Below are positions 1 to 8,596 of a stretch of DNA of 55,773 nt, in pieces. The notes below the pieces were generated by a model that ran no database searches, had not been told where the DNA came from, and saw only the letters and a list, made by a program, of their open reading frames with translations. Numbering within the stretch: position 1 is the first letter of the stretch; every line of letters starts with the position of its first letter. Made by a program: the position numbers and the translations under genes. The stretch is from an uncultured Lachnospiraceae bacterium (GTDB taxonomy: Bacteria; Bacillota; Clostridia; Lachnospirales; Lachnospiraceae), in assembly GCA_945919075.1 (NCBI GenBank), contig CAMEIX010000022.1:1-55773 (forward strand), read 5' to 3'.

Positions 1-338
1 TCTTGGTCGAATTTATCAAGTGGCAAAATGTCCTCACTTCCTTGCTCTTTCGTACAGAATCCGTTATTATTCCACACGACTCTTGTATATGTCGCATCTT
101 CCGGAAATCTATCGTCAAGATGAGCCACCATAATATCATTCTCCCAAATCGGCTTGCCGTTCTTGTCCTTAAGTCCTGTGCACTGGCAGATGGTGGATGG
201 GTCAATTAAGTATTCTCCATCTCTGTTTGATATATGGTGCTCTCCGCTTAAATATCCAACAATCCATAATCCGTTTAAATGCTCATTTTCCGATAAAGCA
301 TGAATGTGCTTTGCACGGTATAAATATCTATCGTTCAT
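1..338 (-). CDS. YopX-family phage protein (partial)
   Basis: This frame starts at the ATG ending at 338, behind the ribosome site GGAGGTAGAAG, and is still open at the window edge, so only about 112 codons of the N-terminal part are visible. The protein has the signature CTGLKDKNGKPIWENDI near residue 50, which is the hallmark of the YopX family found in many Firmicutes prophages; its function is unknown. It overlaps the end of the upstream gene by 11 bases, so it belongs to the same early minus-strand operon. The family call is confident, the role is not known. Confidence 0.8.
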   Translation of the reverse strand, partial: MNDRYLYRAKHIHALSENEHLNGLWIVGYLSGEHHISNRDGEYLIDPSTICQCTGLKDKNGKPIWENDIMVAHLDDRFPEDATYTRVVWNNNGFCTKEQGSEDILPLDKFDQ

Positions 339-495
339 CTTCTACCTCCAAATCTTTATCACAAAATCCTCTATGTTCGTGGACTGTATATGCTATACCA
401 CCGCTATATTTCATTACTGTTAATCTTTCTCCTGTCAGCTCGCATTTGTGTTTTTTCTCATTCAAATGTTCGCATTTTCCATTGCAATAACTCAT
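328..495 (-). CDS. small Cys-rich phage protein, 55 aa
   Basis: The start chosen is the ATG at 495, which follows a good ribosome site (GTGGAGGAAAA) and overlaps the stop of the upstream gene as ATGA, a typical coupled arrangement. A longer reading from 564 would lack this signal. The product opens MSYCNGKCEHLNEKKHKC and has five cysteines, three of them in an early C-x3-C-x9-C spacing suggestive of metal binding. I do not recognise the family. It sits in a string of tightly packed small early genes. Confidence 0.65.
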   Translation of the reverse strand: MSYCNGKCEHLNEKKHKCELTGERLTVMKYSGGIAYTVHEHRGFCDKDLEVEDER

Positions 496-740
496 TTTTC
501 CTCCACTTCTGACTGTAGCCAATTTTGTATTAGTGCCGCTGCATATCCTTTTGTGCAAATCCAACCATCAGGAGCTTTGCAATCATCATTCATTGCATCT
601 ACAAAATGAAAATCACAATTCTTGCATGGACTAAATATTTCTGAATCTGCAAGAAACTCTGCCAGTTCCTCATCACTCATGGAACGGATTTTACTCCCCC
701 AAGTCTGTTTCAGTTCTACTGTACCCTTTGAACAATTCAT
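492..740 (-). CDS. small phage protein with CxxC, 82 aa
   Basis: An 82-residue protein with the stretch MSDEELAEFLADSE followed by a CKNCDFHF motif and further cysteines. This layout, an acidic 'MsdEElAeFL' helix followed by paired cysteines and a tryptophan-containing C-terminus, is common in small proteins of gut Firmicutes phages, with no known function. Its first 50 bases overlap the end of the HNH gene; a start at the internal Met at 680 is possible but has a poorer ribosome site. The stop forms an ATGA overlap with the next gene. Confidence 0.65.
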   Translation of the reverse strand: MNCSKGTVELKQTWGSKIRSMSDEELAEFLADSEIFSPCKNCDFHFVDAMNDDCKAPDGWICTKGYAAALIQNWLQSEVEEK

Positions 741-1365
741 CTGTTTTCCATCCTTTCTTCCATCTGTCGTACAGACAATGATATTTCATTCTATAAATTC
801 TTGCCCACTCTGCCAATGTATGCGTTTCTCCCATATACTCCACATAAACATTTGTACACTTGTTGTTGGCTTGTTCCAAATTTCCAACCCATCTACAATT
901 GTTTGGTTCATAATTTCCTTTACTGTCAATTCTGTCAATTGTTAGTTTGTCAGAATATCCATTCTCCAGTGCCCATTTTGCAAAAACCTCAAAAGAGTGC
1001 CATTCTTCACAAACTGATATTCCTAAAGCACCATATCTTTCATATGATGTACTTGTTGCCAACTCACATCTTTGTAGCATCCCAGACCATTCCCTGTATA
1101 ATCTGGTTTTGCTCATTCCGTGCGTTATTGCTTTGATTTTTCTTTCTTTTAATGAACATTCTCTGCACTGGCTTGTATTTCCGCTTATTACAGAACTTTT
1201 CCTTAATACAATTTCATTTCCACAATCACATCTGAACTTCCAGAAATGCCTATGTTTATCATCTCTGTATTCAAAAGATAATGCTGTGAGTTTTCCGAAT
1301 TTTTTCTCGGTTATATCTCTCTGCTTGTTTGGCTGATAAATAGGATTTCCACTATTACTTTTCAT
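691..1365 (-). CDS. HNH/AP2-type phage endonuclease-like protein
   Basis: Start set at the ATG at 1365, just after the upstream stop; a longer frame from 1482 would overlap the upstream gene and has no ribosome site. The 224-residue protein has an N-terminal GKLT-type segment with zinc-binding FRCDCGN and SQCRECS pairs (about residues 45-75), then a central region ending in TIDRIDSKGNYEPNNCRW (about 145-165). The latter is the signature of the AP2/HNH-like mobile endonucleases spread through Firmicutes phages. The family usually acts as a free-standing homing nuclease; whether this copy is active cannot be told. A C-terminal segment rich in Trp and Tyr may bind DNA. Confidence 0.75.
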   Translation of the reverse strand: MKSNSGNPIYQPNKQRDITEKKFGKLTALSFEYRDDKHRHFWKFRCDCGNEIVLRKSSVISGNTSQCRECSLKERKIKAITHGMSKTRLYREWSGMLQRCELATSTSYERYGALGISVCEEWHSFEVFAKWALENGYSDKLTIDRIDSKGNYEPNNCRWVGNLEQANNKCTNVYVEYMGETHTLAEWARIYRMKYHCLYDRWKKGWKTDELFKGYSRTETDLGE

Positions 1366-1370
1366 GTATC

Positions 1371-1718
1371 TCACTCTCCCTTCGGCTGAAATGGCGCATA
1401 CATCCAATGAGTGATTTTTACTGATTCCGTATCGTCTCCAAGAACAAATCTTCCACCAATATACTGTACAAAACAGCAACACTCTCTGTATTCATCCCAT
1501 CCAATCACGCTGTTAAGCGATTCTTCCGGCAATTTCTCTGATACAGTAATCCAGCCGTTGTTGTACTGCTCTGCTTCCTGCTTGACGATTTCGATTGCGT
1601 TTCTTAAACCTCTTCCTACTGCGATTTCGCACTTATCTTTGTACTCTGTTCCGCTATCTTCCCATCTTTTAGCTTCTGATTCCAACTTCTCAATAATATT
1701 CTCAAATACTTTGTTCAT
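1371..1718 (-). CDS. DUF551-like phage protein
   Basis: 115 residues from the ATG at 1718, which follows AGGTGGAG; the GTG nine bases upstream lies inside that ribosome site and was not used. The N-terminal half is a charged helix, the C-terminal half carries GWITVSEKLPEE and ends with HWMYAPFQPKGE, the typical frame of DUF551 proteins ('GWI.vse.lPe' ... 'thWmplPepP'). DUF551 proteins are frequent in phage early regions; function unknown. The stop lies five bases from the HNH start. Confidence 0.75.
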   Translation of the reverse strand: MNKVFENIIEKLESEAKRWEDSGTEYKDKCEIAVGRGLRNAIEIVKQEAEQYNNGWITVSEKLPEESLNSVIGWDEYRECCCFVQYIGGRFVLGDDTESVKITHWMYAPFQPKGE

Positions 1719-2004
1719 TCTCTCCACCTGCCTTTAACTGTTCTGCTATTCCATCAAACACATCTAATGCGTGTTGCGTATATATAAATCCATTTTGCAT
1801 CAGTTTTTCTTTTATATCATCAATAGCCTTGTTATAGCCTGCATTATAACCCTTGTTACATATAATTTCATGTTGTTGATATACCTTCAGTTCTTCCAAC
1901 CACTCTGCAAGCTGAATAAACACTTGTGGCTCTGCCTTAAGTTTAATATTGTTTGATTTTTCATAGCAAAATGCTATTGCTTCATCAATCGTCAATCTTC
2001 CCAT
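1702..2004 (-). CDS. phage early protein, 100 aa
   Basis: The start is taken at the ATG at 2004 (MGRLTIDEAIAFCYEK), nine bases behind AGAGAGG. The longer reading from 2082 would run through a separate small gene in another frame. The opening 'TIDEAIaxCyEkS...' followed by a predicted helix with AEWLEELKVYQQ is typical of small phage proteins of unknown function that precede DUF551 genes. It overlaps the next gene start by 17 bases and the upstream small membrane gene by 20 bases, so all are translated from one transcript. Confidence 0.65.
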   Translation of the reverse strand: MGRLTIDEAIAFCYEKSNNIKLKAEPQVFIQLAEWLEELKVYQQHEIICNKGYNAGYNKAIDDIKEKLMQNGFIYTQHALDVFDGIAEQLKAGGENEQSI

Positions 2005-2110
2005 CCTCGTCATCCTCTCTCTTGTCTGCATCAGCTGCAACAACGCATAATGATGTAACAAATATTCCTGTAATAATTCCAATTAAAAATCCAACAATTA
2101 AAAATGCCAT
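1985..2110 (-). CDS. small single-span membrane protein, 41 aa
   Basis: A short gene in a different frame from its neighbours. From the ATG at 2110 (behind AGAAAGGATGACAAAG) it encodes one hydrophobic segment, MAFLIVGFLIGIITGIFVTS, followed by a very acidic and basic tail (DADKREDDEDGKIDD). An alternative start at 2119 adds three residues. Small phage proteins of this shape (DUF3789-like: glycine-spaced transmembrane helix plus charged tail) are common in Lachnospiraceae phages; function unknown. Its tail overlaps the start of the next gene. Confidence 0.6.
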   Translation of the reverse strand: MAFLIVGFLIGIITGIFVTSLCVVAADADKREDDEDGKIDD

Positions 2111-2124
2111 CTTTGTCATCCTTT

Positions 2125-2727
2125 CTATGAACCTGTCATCATGCTTCCTCTTGTCTGTGTCAGAGGGTCAATAGGCATCTCGTATACAATTCCTGCTTCA
2201 TCTAACAAAGCCTGCTGCCATTCACGGATTGTTGTTTTATTCTTCTGATAATCTAACAGCAGATTATTTATGGATTCCCGTACTTTTGTCAATCTTTCCT
2301 TACCGAATCCATATTCATCCATAAGAACATTGAAAAATAATAATAGATATCTGGTAGCCTGCATATTTATTGCATTCTGTGGGTCTATCTGCTTCTTATC
2401 AAGCCAATATTTATAGGTTCCTTTTTTAGCGACAATATCGTTTTCTGTGTATATCTCACACTCGATTGTCCAATCGGTTTTGTCCATAAGCCTCTTGCTG
2501 ATTTCATCTATAGAAATTTCTCCGTTTCTGTATTTTTCTTCCAGTTCGTCTATCTTTTTCGTGATATTCAGAATTCTTTTTCCTTTAAATCCTTCCTGCT
2601 TCATGATTATGTATCCGCATATAATTCCCATTGCCGACCATGGAGAACGGTCGCACATGCGTTTTTCCCTTGCAATTTCTTTACACTGTGCCATAATCTC
2701 TCTTGGTGTTAAATGTCTCTTTCCCAT
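2125..2727 (-). CDS. conserved phage protein of unknown function, 200 aa
   Basis: A soluble, mostly helical protein beginning MGKRHLTPREIMAQCKEIAR, with a strong ribosome site (TAGGAGGATAT) that includes the TAG stop of the upstream methyltransferase. No membrane segment, no recognisable catalytic motif. A basic N-terminus and several amphipathic helices (IDELEEKYRNGEISIDEISK around 60-80) suggest a protein- or DNA-binding role, but this is inference. Its position directly after the cytosine methyltransferase is the only context clue. Confidence 0.6.
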   Translation of the reverse strand: MGKRHLTPREIMAQCKEIAREKRMCDRSPWSAMGIICGYIIMKQEGFKGKRILNITKKIDELEEKYRNGEISIDEISKRLMDKTDWTIECEIYTENDIVAKKGTYKYWLDKKQIDPQNAINMQATRYLLLFFNVLMDEYGFGKERLTKVRESINNLLLDYQKNKTTIREWQQALLDEAGIVYEMPIDPLTQTRGSMMTGS

Positions 2728-2735
2728 ATATCCTC

Positions 2736-4448
2736 CTACGCAAATTTAAGCTGTCCGGTCTGCTCTTCTGCTATCCTCATGTTTCCTGTACGTTTCGCAA
2801 TGCACAACTCCGGCAGATTTGCTTTTACAAGCGCCGCCGGAATCGGCGGACATACTGCATTACCACAGCGCCGCACCTGTTCACTTCTCGGATATTCCTT
2901 GCCAGTATAGTCATGGTCTATTATGTAATCGTCCGGGAAGCCCTGGCATCCGTAAAGCTCTCTTGGCTCAAGCATTCTCAAACCGATATCCACTATCTGA
3001 TAGTCAACACCTTCTATTGTTACAAGTCCGAATCTATCCTTAGTTGTCACAGTATCAAGTGGTGATTTTATGTCCTGTCCTGTTGCATCTCCGTAATACT
3101 TAATCAGAAAAGCTCTGACCTCTCCAAAGTGTCCGTCACCTGCTGTAATGGTATGTAAAGGCTCCTTAATGCTCTGACCTGTGCTTGTACCATAAAACTT
3201 ACTCAAGAATGATGTAACCAGTCCGTATCTGTTTGAACCATCCACGGTCATAATCGGATTTTCAATAGCCTGTCCTCTCACTTCATTTTCCGATGTTTCT
3301 GAATGATACTGGATAAGTGTAGGACTGATTAAACACTGCTGATTTCCAGTAGTAATTGTGTGAATGGGATCTTCACAGTTTCCTCCAGGATGATTCGTTG
3401 TATTTGTTCCCATGAAAGGAGCTGTTTTTACTTCTACCAAGCAATGCTCATTCTTGCTCACTATCGTGGTAAGTGGTTCACGGACATCCTTGCTTCTGTC
3501 AGCTGTAAATCCTGTCTGTCCTATCTGTACCATGTACGGCTCAACAATTCCAAATCCATGCTTACCGGTAACAGTACTCAAAGGCTCATTGGCACTCTTG
3601 CAATAATCAGACTTCGCTCCACTATGATTGACCTGCACGATAAATGGTTCCGCATTATCGATTACAAACTTCTTAAGTCCTCGTGCAATCCGTTCCATTG
3701 TCTTAGGTGCAAGCGGACGTACCGCCCGGATTCCGTATTTCTCCTTGATTTCCTCTGCTGTATCGAAAATGCTCGGACACGGAAGAGAAAAATCCAACTG
3801 TGTGTACGCTCCAACATAAGGCTTCAATAAGCCGGATTTTACCACTTCACTGTCCATCGGTGCATGTGTCGGCAGCGGCCATACAATAGGTTTCCCATCA
3901 CACCGGGCAATCATAAAGAATCTCTTTCTCATTGTTGGCGCACCATAATCAGCTGCCACAAGCTCACGGAACTCTACCGCATATCCCAAATCTTCCAACT
4001 GACTGACAAACTTCCGGAAGGTATCACCCTGCTTTGCCTTGATTGGTCTGTGACTTCTGTTTAATGGACCCCACGTCTTAAATTCTTCTACGTTTTCAAG
4101 CATGATTACTCTGGGTCTGACCTTTCCAGCCCACCTGAGAGCAACCCATGCAAGGCCTCTGATGTTCTTATCCTTCGGTTTGCCGCCTTTTGCCTTGGAA
4201 AAGTGCTTGCAGTCCGGTGAAAACCATGCCAAGCCTACCGGATGTCCTTTACAGGCTTCTATCGGATCCACATCCCACACTGATTCGCAATAGTGCTTCG
4301 TGCTTGGATGATTTGCCTTATGCATCCTAATTGCTTCCGGGTCATGATTTATTGCAATATCCACGCTGATACCGGTTGCCATCTCGATTCCGGTGGATGC
4401 TCCGCCGCCACCAGCGAAATTATCAACTATCAATTCTCCGTTTATCAT
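2736..4448 (-). CDS. C5-cytosine DNA methyltransferase
   Basis: 570 residues. Motif I (SAM binding) is DNFAGGGGASTGIE at 9-22. The catalytic cysteine is C80 in SPDCKHFS, a phage variant of the usual PPCQ. Motif VI is ENV at 118-120, followed by a long target-recognition region made of repeated 'EPLxTIV/TVT' units (about 270-480), and the C-terminal motifs IX/X include GLRMLEPRELYGCQGFPDDY. It methylates cytosine at C5 in a specific sequence, probably to protect phage DNA from host restriction; no restriction enzyme is adjacent. Its ATG overlaps the stop of the upstream helicase-methyltransferase (ATGA), so two DNA-modifying enzymes are co-translated. Confidence 0.92.
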   Translation of the reverse strand: MINGELIVDNFAGGGGASTGIEMATGISVDIAINHDPEAIRMHKANHPSTKHYCESVWDVDPIEACKGHPVGLAWFSPDCKHFSKAKGGKPKDKNIRGLAWVALRWAGKVRPRVIMLENVEEFKTWGPLNRSHRPIKAKQGDTFRKFVSQLEDLGYAVEFRELVAADYGAPTMRKRFFMIARCDGKPIVWPLPTHAPMDSEVVKSGLLKPYVGAYTQLDFSLPCPSIFDTAEEIKEKYGIRAVRPLAPKTMERIARGLKKFVIDNAEPFIVQVNHSGAKSDYCKSANEPLSTVTGKHGFGIVEPYMVQIGQTGFTADRSKDVREPLTTIVSKNEHCLVEVKTAPFMGTNTTNHPGGNCEDPIHTITTGNQQCLISPTLIQYHSETSENEVRGQAIENPIMTVDGSNRYGLVTSFLSKFYGTSTGQSIKEPLHTITAGDGHFGEVRAFLIKYYGDATGQDIKSPLDTVTTKDRFGLVTIEGVDYQIVDIGLRMLEPRELYGCQGFPDDYIIDHDYTGKEYPRSEQVRRCGNAVCPPIPAALVKANLPELCIAKRTGNMRIAEEQTGQLKFA

Positions 4449-6958
4449 GGCAGCACCTCCGGCATGAAATCAAACAGCGTAGGTTCGTCAATCTCATCTT
4501 CTGCCGCTTGGCAATACCCAACTCCATCCCGGAAGTAATCCGGATTCAGTTCGCATCCTTTTCCAAATCTCCCCATTTTTATCGCTGACATTGGTACCGT
4601 CATCAGACCACCGAACGGGTCATACACCACATCCCCCGGATTGCTGTACCTGTTTATAATTCTCTCCACGATATCAAGCTGCAAAGGACATACGTGCATC
4701 TGCTGCCTGCGTCTGCTCTGGTTGGTGTTCAGTGTCCGCATTCGGTTGATATCGTCCCACACCTCCATCTGGTTCCAGCTTCCCGGAGCTACCACCATGA
4801 ATGTGGCCGGTAATCTCCCGTTTTCATCCAGCTTCTTTGCCAGTTCTACGTGTTCTTCGTAACTGTACACATTATCACGGCTGTATTTACGATATACTGC
4901 CTGCAGATTGTCAACTGAAATGCTTTCCAGTTCTTTTTTTGCTACTAACCTGTCACCGGAACTTCTCCAGTATCCATGAGCATCTATCTGCCACTGCGCT
5001 CTTGTATAATCTTCTTTGCTCTTTGTTACCGGATCATCTGCATATGCGGTTGACCTGTCCGTCGGCAGTTTTCGGAAAAGAAGTATATACTCCTGGCATC
5101 CGACTCCCATCTTAGAACCGTCCTTACACTGTTCCGTCCATCCGAGCCTGTACGTCTGGTTATTCTCCCTCACAACATCAGTCACTACCGTTATCATTCC
5201 GAAATACTGAAAACCATGCTTCATGTAATGACTGATACACTGAGCATGGAACGGCTCTATTGTCGGCATCCCGGTACCTGTGGCATTTCCGAACAGCACT
5301 CTGTCCTTTACATGGATAGCCGCCACCCTCCCGGGTTGTAATACCCTTAACAGCTCCGGTGTCAGGAAGTCCATCTGTTCAAAGAACCGCTCCGTGTTCT
5401 GGTTGTGCCCGAAGTCGTTATAATTTGCACTGTACTCATAATGATTGCCGAACGGAATCGAGGTATGTATCAGACCTACGCTGTTACTCTCCATTCTCCT
5501 TGTCTCTTCCACACAGTCATCATGTACCACTCTGAAATGCTTTCCCTCTACTACCACAGTCTCAACCCCCATCTTCCGCGCAAGTGCTTTCTCTTTTCCT
5601 GCGCCGGACAATCCATACTTTTTCACAATCTCAACCATCTTATCCACCATGTGGTTGTGATTTCTCCACTTTTCAAGCAGAGCTTCTTTAATCTGCGCTT
5701 CATTCTCCATGTAGATGATGTCAATCACAACCGTTTCTGTCTGCAGAAACCTATAACACCTGTGTACCGCCTGAATGAAATCATTGAACTCATAGTCAAT
5801 TCCAAGGAATATCTCCCGGTGGCAGTAGCGCTGGAAATTACATCCGGAACCTGACAGTGACTTCTTTGTGGCAAACAGTCTTGTTTTCCCGTTAGAGAAA
5901 TCGATCACACGCTGCTCCCGGATGTCATAGTCCATGGATCCAAAGATATCCACTGTGTCCGGCAGCGCCTTCTTGATTTCATGCCGCTCTGATTCCAGGT
6001 CGTGCCACAGCAGGAAATGATCCTCAGGCGACTCTTCCACAATCCTCTTCATTTCTGCCACTCTTGCATCTATGCTGTCACGTTTTACGGCTGCTGCCTC
6101 CTTCAATCCCTCCGCCGCTTCCGTAAAAAGTGTTATCTGTCCGTCACGTTCCTGCGCATCTCCATAATTCACCGGCAACTCGTGCCATCTTACCTCCAGC
6201 GGAGGAAGCACATATCCATCATCTGAATATTCCGGATTGAGATCAGAAGGCTTTGTAATGAATAATGCCCAGCTGCTTACCCACAACCAGAACTCATCTT
6301 CCATGTTCGGATAGAGTGTCAGATTGTTCGCCTTCGTGCTGTCTCTCTGAAAGAAACGTGTCAGAGCCTGTCCCGTGTCCATTACTTCCAGATATCCTGC
6401 ATAATGTATCAGCTCCTTGTACCTGTTCGGTGACGGTGTTGCCGTGGCTACCAGCTTATAAGGCACATTCTTGAACTTATCGAGAAACGTCTGATAGGTC
6501 TTGCTTCCGAAGCTTCTGAGCACAGATGCTTCATCCAGTGATGTTGCACAGAAGTAATCCGGCCGGATGTCCCCATCTCTTACCCTCTCATAATTTGTCA
6601 GGATAATCCTGCTGCCGGAAGCTTCTTTTACCTCTTCCATCGTCCGGCAGTATACAGGCTTCTCATAACCAAGCAGTTTTACAGCATCCCTTGTAAACTC
6701 CTGTTTTACTCCGAGTGGTAGCACTATCAGCGCTCGTCCGCCACAATGTTTTGCTGCCTGATAGCAGAATTCTATTTCCTGAACCGTCTTTCCAAGTCCA
6801 AATGATTCAAACAGTGCCCTGCGTCCACCTTTTAGCGCCCACGCTACAGCATCCTTCTGATGTGGCTTCAATGCTTTATTCAGTTGTGAAGGTTCAATAT
6901 CAAAACCGCTATCTGTTGCAATTTCTATCTTGCTTTTTAAAAATTCCAAATAATTCAT
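4445..6958 (-). CDS. SNF2/DEAD-type helicase fused to an N6/N4-type DNA methyltransferase
   Basis: 837 residues with two halves. The N-terminal half is a superfamily 2 helicase/translocase: Walker A-like GLGKT at 54-58, DEAS at 142-145, TATPSPN near 173, and the motif VI-like QAVHRCYRF near 396. The C-terminal half is a beta-class amino-methyltransferase: motif IV as TSIPFG near 499-504, and motif I-like VVYDPFGGLMTVPMSAIKMG near residue 785 leading to the CELNP segment. The canonical PPY/PPF of motif IV is replaced by SIPF, which I believe recurs in phage relatives. Phage-borne fusions of this type are found in Clostridia phages; the likely role is DNA modification coupled to translocation, but the substrate base is not known. 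Confidence 0.85.
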   Translation of the reverse strand: MNYLEFLKSKIEIATDSGFDIEPSQLNKALKPHQKDAVAWALKGGRRALFESFGLGKTVQEIEFCYQAAKHCGGRALIVLPLGVKQEFTRDAVKLLGYEKPVYCRTMEEVKEASGSRIILTNYERVRDGDIRPDYFCATSLDEASVLRSFGSKTYQTFLDKFKNVPYKLVATATPSPNRYKELIHYAGYLEVMDTGQALTRFFQRDSTKANNLTLYPNMEDEFWLWVSSWALFITKPSDLNPEYSDDGYVLPPLEVRWHELPVNYGDAQERDGQITLFTEAAEGLKEAAAVKRDSIDARVAEMKRIVEESPEDHFLLWHDLESERHEIKKALPDTVDIFGSMDYDIREQRVIDFSNGKTRLFATKKSLSGSGCNFQRYCHREIFLGIDYEFNDFIQAVHRCYRFLQTETVVIDIIYMENEAQIKEALLEKWRNHNHMVDKMVEIVKKYGLSGAGKEKALARKMGVETVVVEGKHFRVVHDDCVEETRRMESNSVGLIHTSIPFGNHYEYSANYNDFGHNQNTERFFEQMDFLTPELLRVLQPGRVAAIHVKDRVLFGNATGTGMPTIEPFHAQCISHYMKHGFQYFGMITVVTDVVRENNQTYRLGWTEQCKDGSKMGVGCQEYILLFRKLPTDRSTAYADDPVTKSKEDYTRAQWQIDAHGYWRSSGDRLVAKKELESISVDNLQAVYRKYSRDNVYSYEEHVELAKKLDENGRLPATFMVVAPGSWNQMEVWDDINRMRTLNTNQSRRRQQMHVCPLQLDIVERIINRYSNPGDVVYDPFGGLMTVPMSAIKMGRFGKGCELNPDYFRDGVGYCQAAEDEIDEPTLFDFMPEVLP

Positions 6959-7036
6959 TTATATCTTGGAGTAAAGAGCTCTTTCACGCTGGCCAGCAAA
7001 CCTCTTACTCCTTTCATGTTTTTATCATGGTCTAAA

Positions 7037-7423
7037 TTACTTCTGAAACTGCAATCCTTTGATTCCAACTAACAAACTCGGCGGAATCGGAAGTGCGCCT
7101 GAATACTGCTCTATCGGTTTCCAGATATGTAAGCAGTACGGAATATTGTTCACATATTCGCTCTTTGGTGGATGATACTGTACGCAACATTCATCTTCTA
7201 TGAAGAACATATCCTTAAGCTGGCACATATCATCCCATGTCGGCATCCTTTTCTTTCCGTCGATGGAGACATGTTCCCATCCACCTCCATAACTCCAAAT
7301 GACTGTCATTCCTTTCATGCTTCCGCCTGTAAACTCTCCCATTCCACCATCAAAACCAGTTCGTATAATCTGAAAGTCTTTCCTGCTTTTCAGTTCATCG
7401 TATAACTATTTTAAATTCTTCAT
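7037..7423 (-). pseudogene. DUF7694-like phage gene with an early in-frame TAG
   Basis: The frame begins with a well-placed ATG at 7423 (ribosome site AAGAGGT) and reads five codons, then meets TAG at 7406-7408. The same frame continues open with LYDELKSRKDFQIIRTGFDG into MGEFTGGSMKG and the conserved-looking GGGWEHVS and VQYHPPKSEYVNN segments, ending at 7037. The conserved look of the residues just after the TAG shows the original start was the ATG at 7423. Reinitiation at the ATG at 7342 could still give a 101-residue protein, though its ribosome site is weak. TAG is used as a normal stop elsewhere here (the C5 methyltransferase ends in TAG), so recoding is unlikely. Confidence 0.65.
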
Positions 7424-7428
7424 AATTT

Positions 7429-8067
7429 TTACCTCTTCACTCTACTCACAACCTCATGCACTGCGATAAACTCTCCATCATGCTCCATGCAGTAACGCTT
7501 CAGGATTTCCGCAACATCTTTGTTCATATCAAAAGGAAGTTCCGGCTTGATTTCTTCCTCATGCACGCACCGCTTCTTTCCATCCGGCTGAATCTCGATA
7601 ATCCGGCAGATGTCAACTGTCTCGATTTCTGGCTCTTTCTTCTCATGGTCGGATTTCCACTTGGCACAGATTTCCATAACCTGTTCATAGTCCTTAAATG
7701 TAAAGGGGCACTCGTTTCCATTGCATATACGTTCCAATCCGTTCAGCGGACAACCTTCACAGTCTTCGTTTTCGTTGTATCTATTGCAGATTTCGGTAAG
7801 AATCGGAACAACTTCCTCCGCCATAAGTTCCGGCAAAATGAGGTCGGAAAACTCGGTATGATTTTTACTATCTCCAGTCCAATAGATTTTTTTCTTCAAA
7901 CCATTTTCTTGAAAAACGAGAGTATTTGACGGAAAATATGCCTTTGTTGGCTTAAACCCATTAGACCACAGATACCCAAGCCTTTCCGCTTCTTCCAAAA
8001 GTGCTTTCTTTTCCTCATCGTTATTGCAATGAATCGCCATTCCCGGCTTAATCTCTTTTAATCTCAT
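7429..8067 (-). CDS. phage protein with Cys cluster, 212 aa
   Basis: Starts MRLKEIKPGMAIHCNNDEEK behind GGAGAAGGTG. Two parts can be seen: an N-terminal small beta-rich domain (to about 80) whose 'lkeIKPGMaIHc.ndeE' opening recurs in phage early proteins, and a C-terminal part with a cysteine cluster C-x2-C...C-x4-C (CEGCPL ... CNGNECPF, about 98-122) that may bind zinc. No catalytic motif recognised. It lies directly upstream of the interrupted gene; its stop is only five bases from that gene's original ATG. Confidence 0.65.
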   Translation of the reverse strand: MRLKEIKPGMAIHCNNDEEKKALLEEAERLGYLWSNGFKPTKAYFPSNTLVFQENGLKKKIYWTGDSKNHTEFSDLILPELMAEEVVPILTEICNRYNENEDCEGCPLNGLERICNGNECPFTFKDYEQVMEICAKWKSDHEKKEPEIETVDICRIIEIQPDGKKRCVHEEEIKPELPFDMNKDVAEILKRYCMEHDGEFIAVHEVVSRVKR

Positions 8068-8083
8068 AAATCACCTTCTCCTT

Positions 8084-8560
8084 TCACTTGCTTGCAAAAA
8101 CTCTATTATTGTCCAACTTCCATGATGGTATGATGTGCTTATTCGGAAGATTTGCAATGCTTTGCTTCTTGCACTCTCTGCAAAGTTTTTCACCAGAGTA
8201 TACTTGTTTTCCGCATATATAGCACATTCCGTACAATGGTCGCTCTGACCTCGAAATACCAGTTTTCCTTGCGTTATTTTTTCTCTGGTTCTTTACTCGG
8301 CATTCAATGCAGAAAGCGCTACTATATTGACTACGAGGCTTTCCACACCATATACACAATCCTTTTTCTTTCCTGGATTCTCTTAAATTCCTGAGTCTAT
8401 CCGATTGAGAAACGCTCTGCATCTTTGCCCTCCTGTTTTTTGAAGCCTCAGCATTTTTATTCAAGCATACCTCACATCTCACTCGCCCCGGAGCAGCATC
8501 ATATCTCAGGCATTGAACACATATCCCATTACTCTTATACCAGTCATAATCAACGGACAA
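8084..8560 (-). CDS. multi-zinc-ribbon phage protein, 158 aa
   Basis: A TTG start at 8560 fits best: it lies about six bases behind GGAGGTGA; an ATG overlapping that ribosome site is out of frame. Three CxxC pairs repeat along the protein: CVQC...CEVC (about 14-33), CIWCGK...CIEC (about 70-88) and CYICGK...CREC (about 115-135), each separated by 14-20 residues. The basic linkers (KNRRAKMQ, RKNNARKTG) suggest nucleic-acid binding. The repeated short zinc ribbons resemble HNH-associated or DNA-binding Cys4 modules of phages, but no nuclease residues are visible. Confidence 0.6.
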   Translation of the reverse strand: MSVDYDWYKSNGICVQCLRYDAAPGRVRCEVCLNKNAEASKNRRAKMQSVSQSDRLRNLRESRKEKGLCIWCGKPRSQYSSAFCIECRVKNQRKNNARKTGISRSERPLYGMCYICGKQVYSGEKLCRECKKQSIANLPNKHIIPSWKLDNNRVFASK

Positions 8561-8596
8561 CCATATCACCTCCATAGACAATAGCAAAATATGAAC

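Noticed and set aside
1..1338. Several plus-strand open frames of 60-130 codons over the early genes
   Set aside because: They lie antisense to minus-strand genes with ribosome sites and recognisable domains, have no ribosome sites of their own, and have shadow-type composition.
7037..7423. TAG read as an amino acid (amber recoding), as in some gut phages
   Set aside because: Other genes here stop at TAG (for example the C5 methyltransferase) with the next gene starting at once, so the code is standard.
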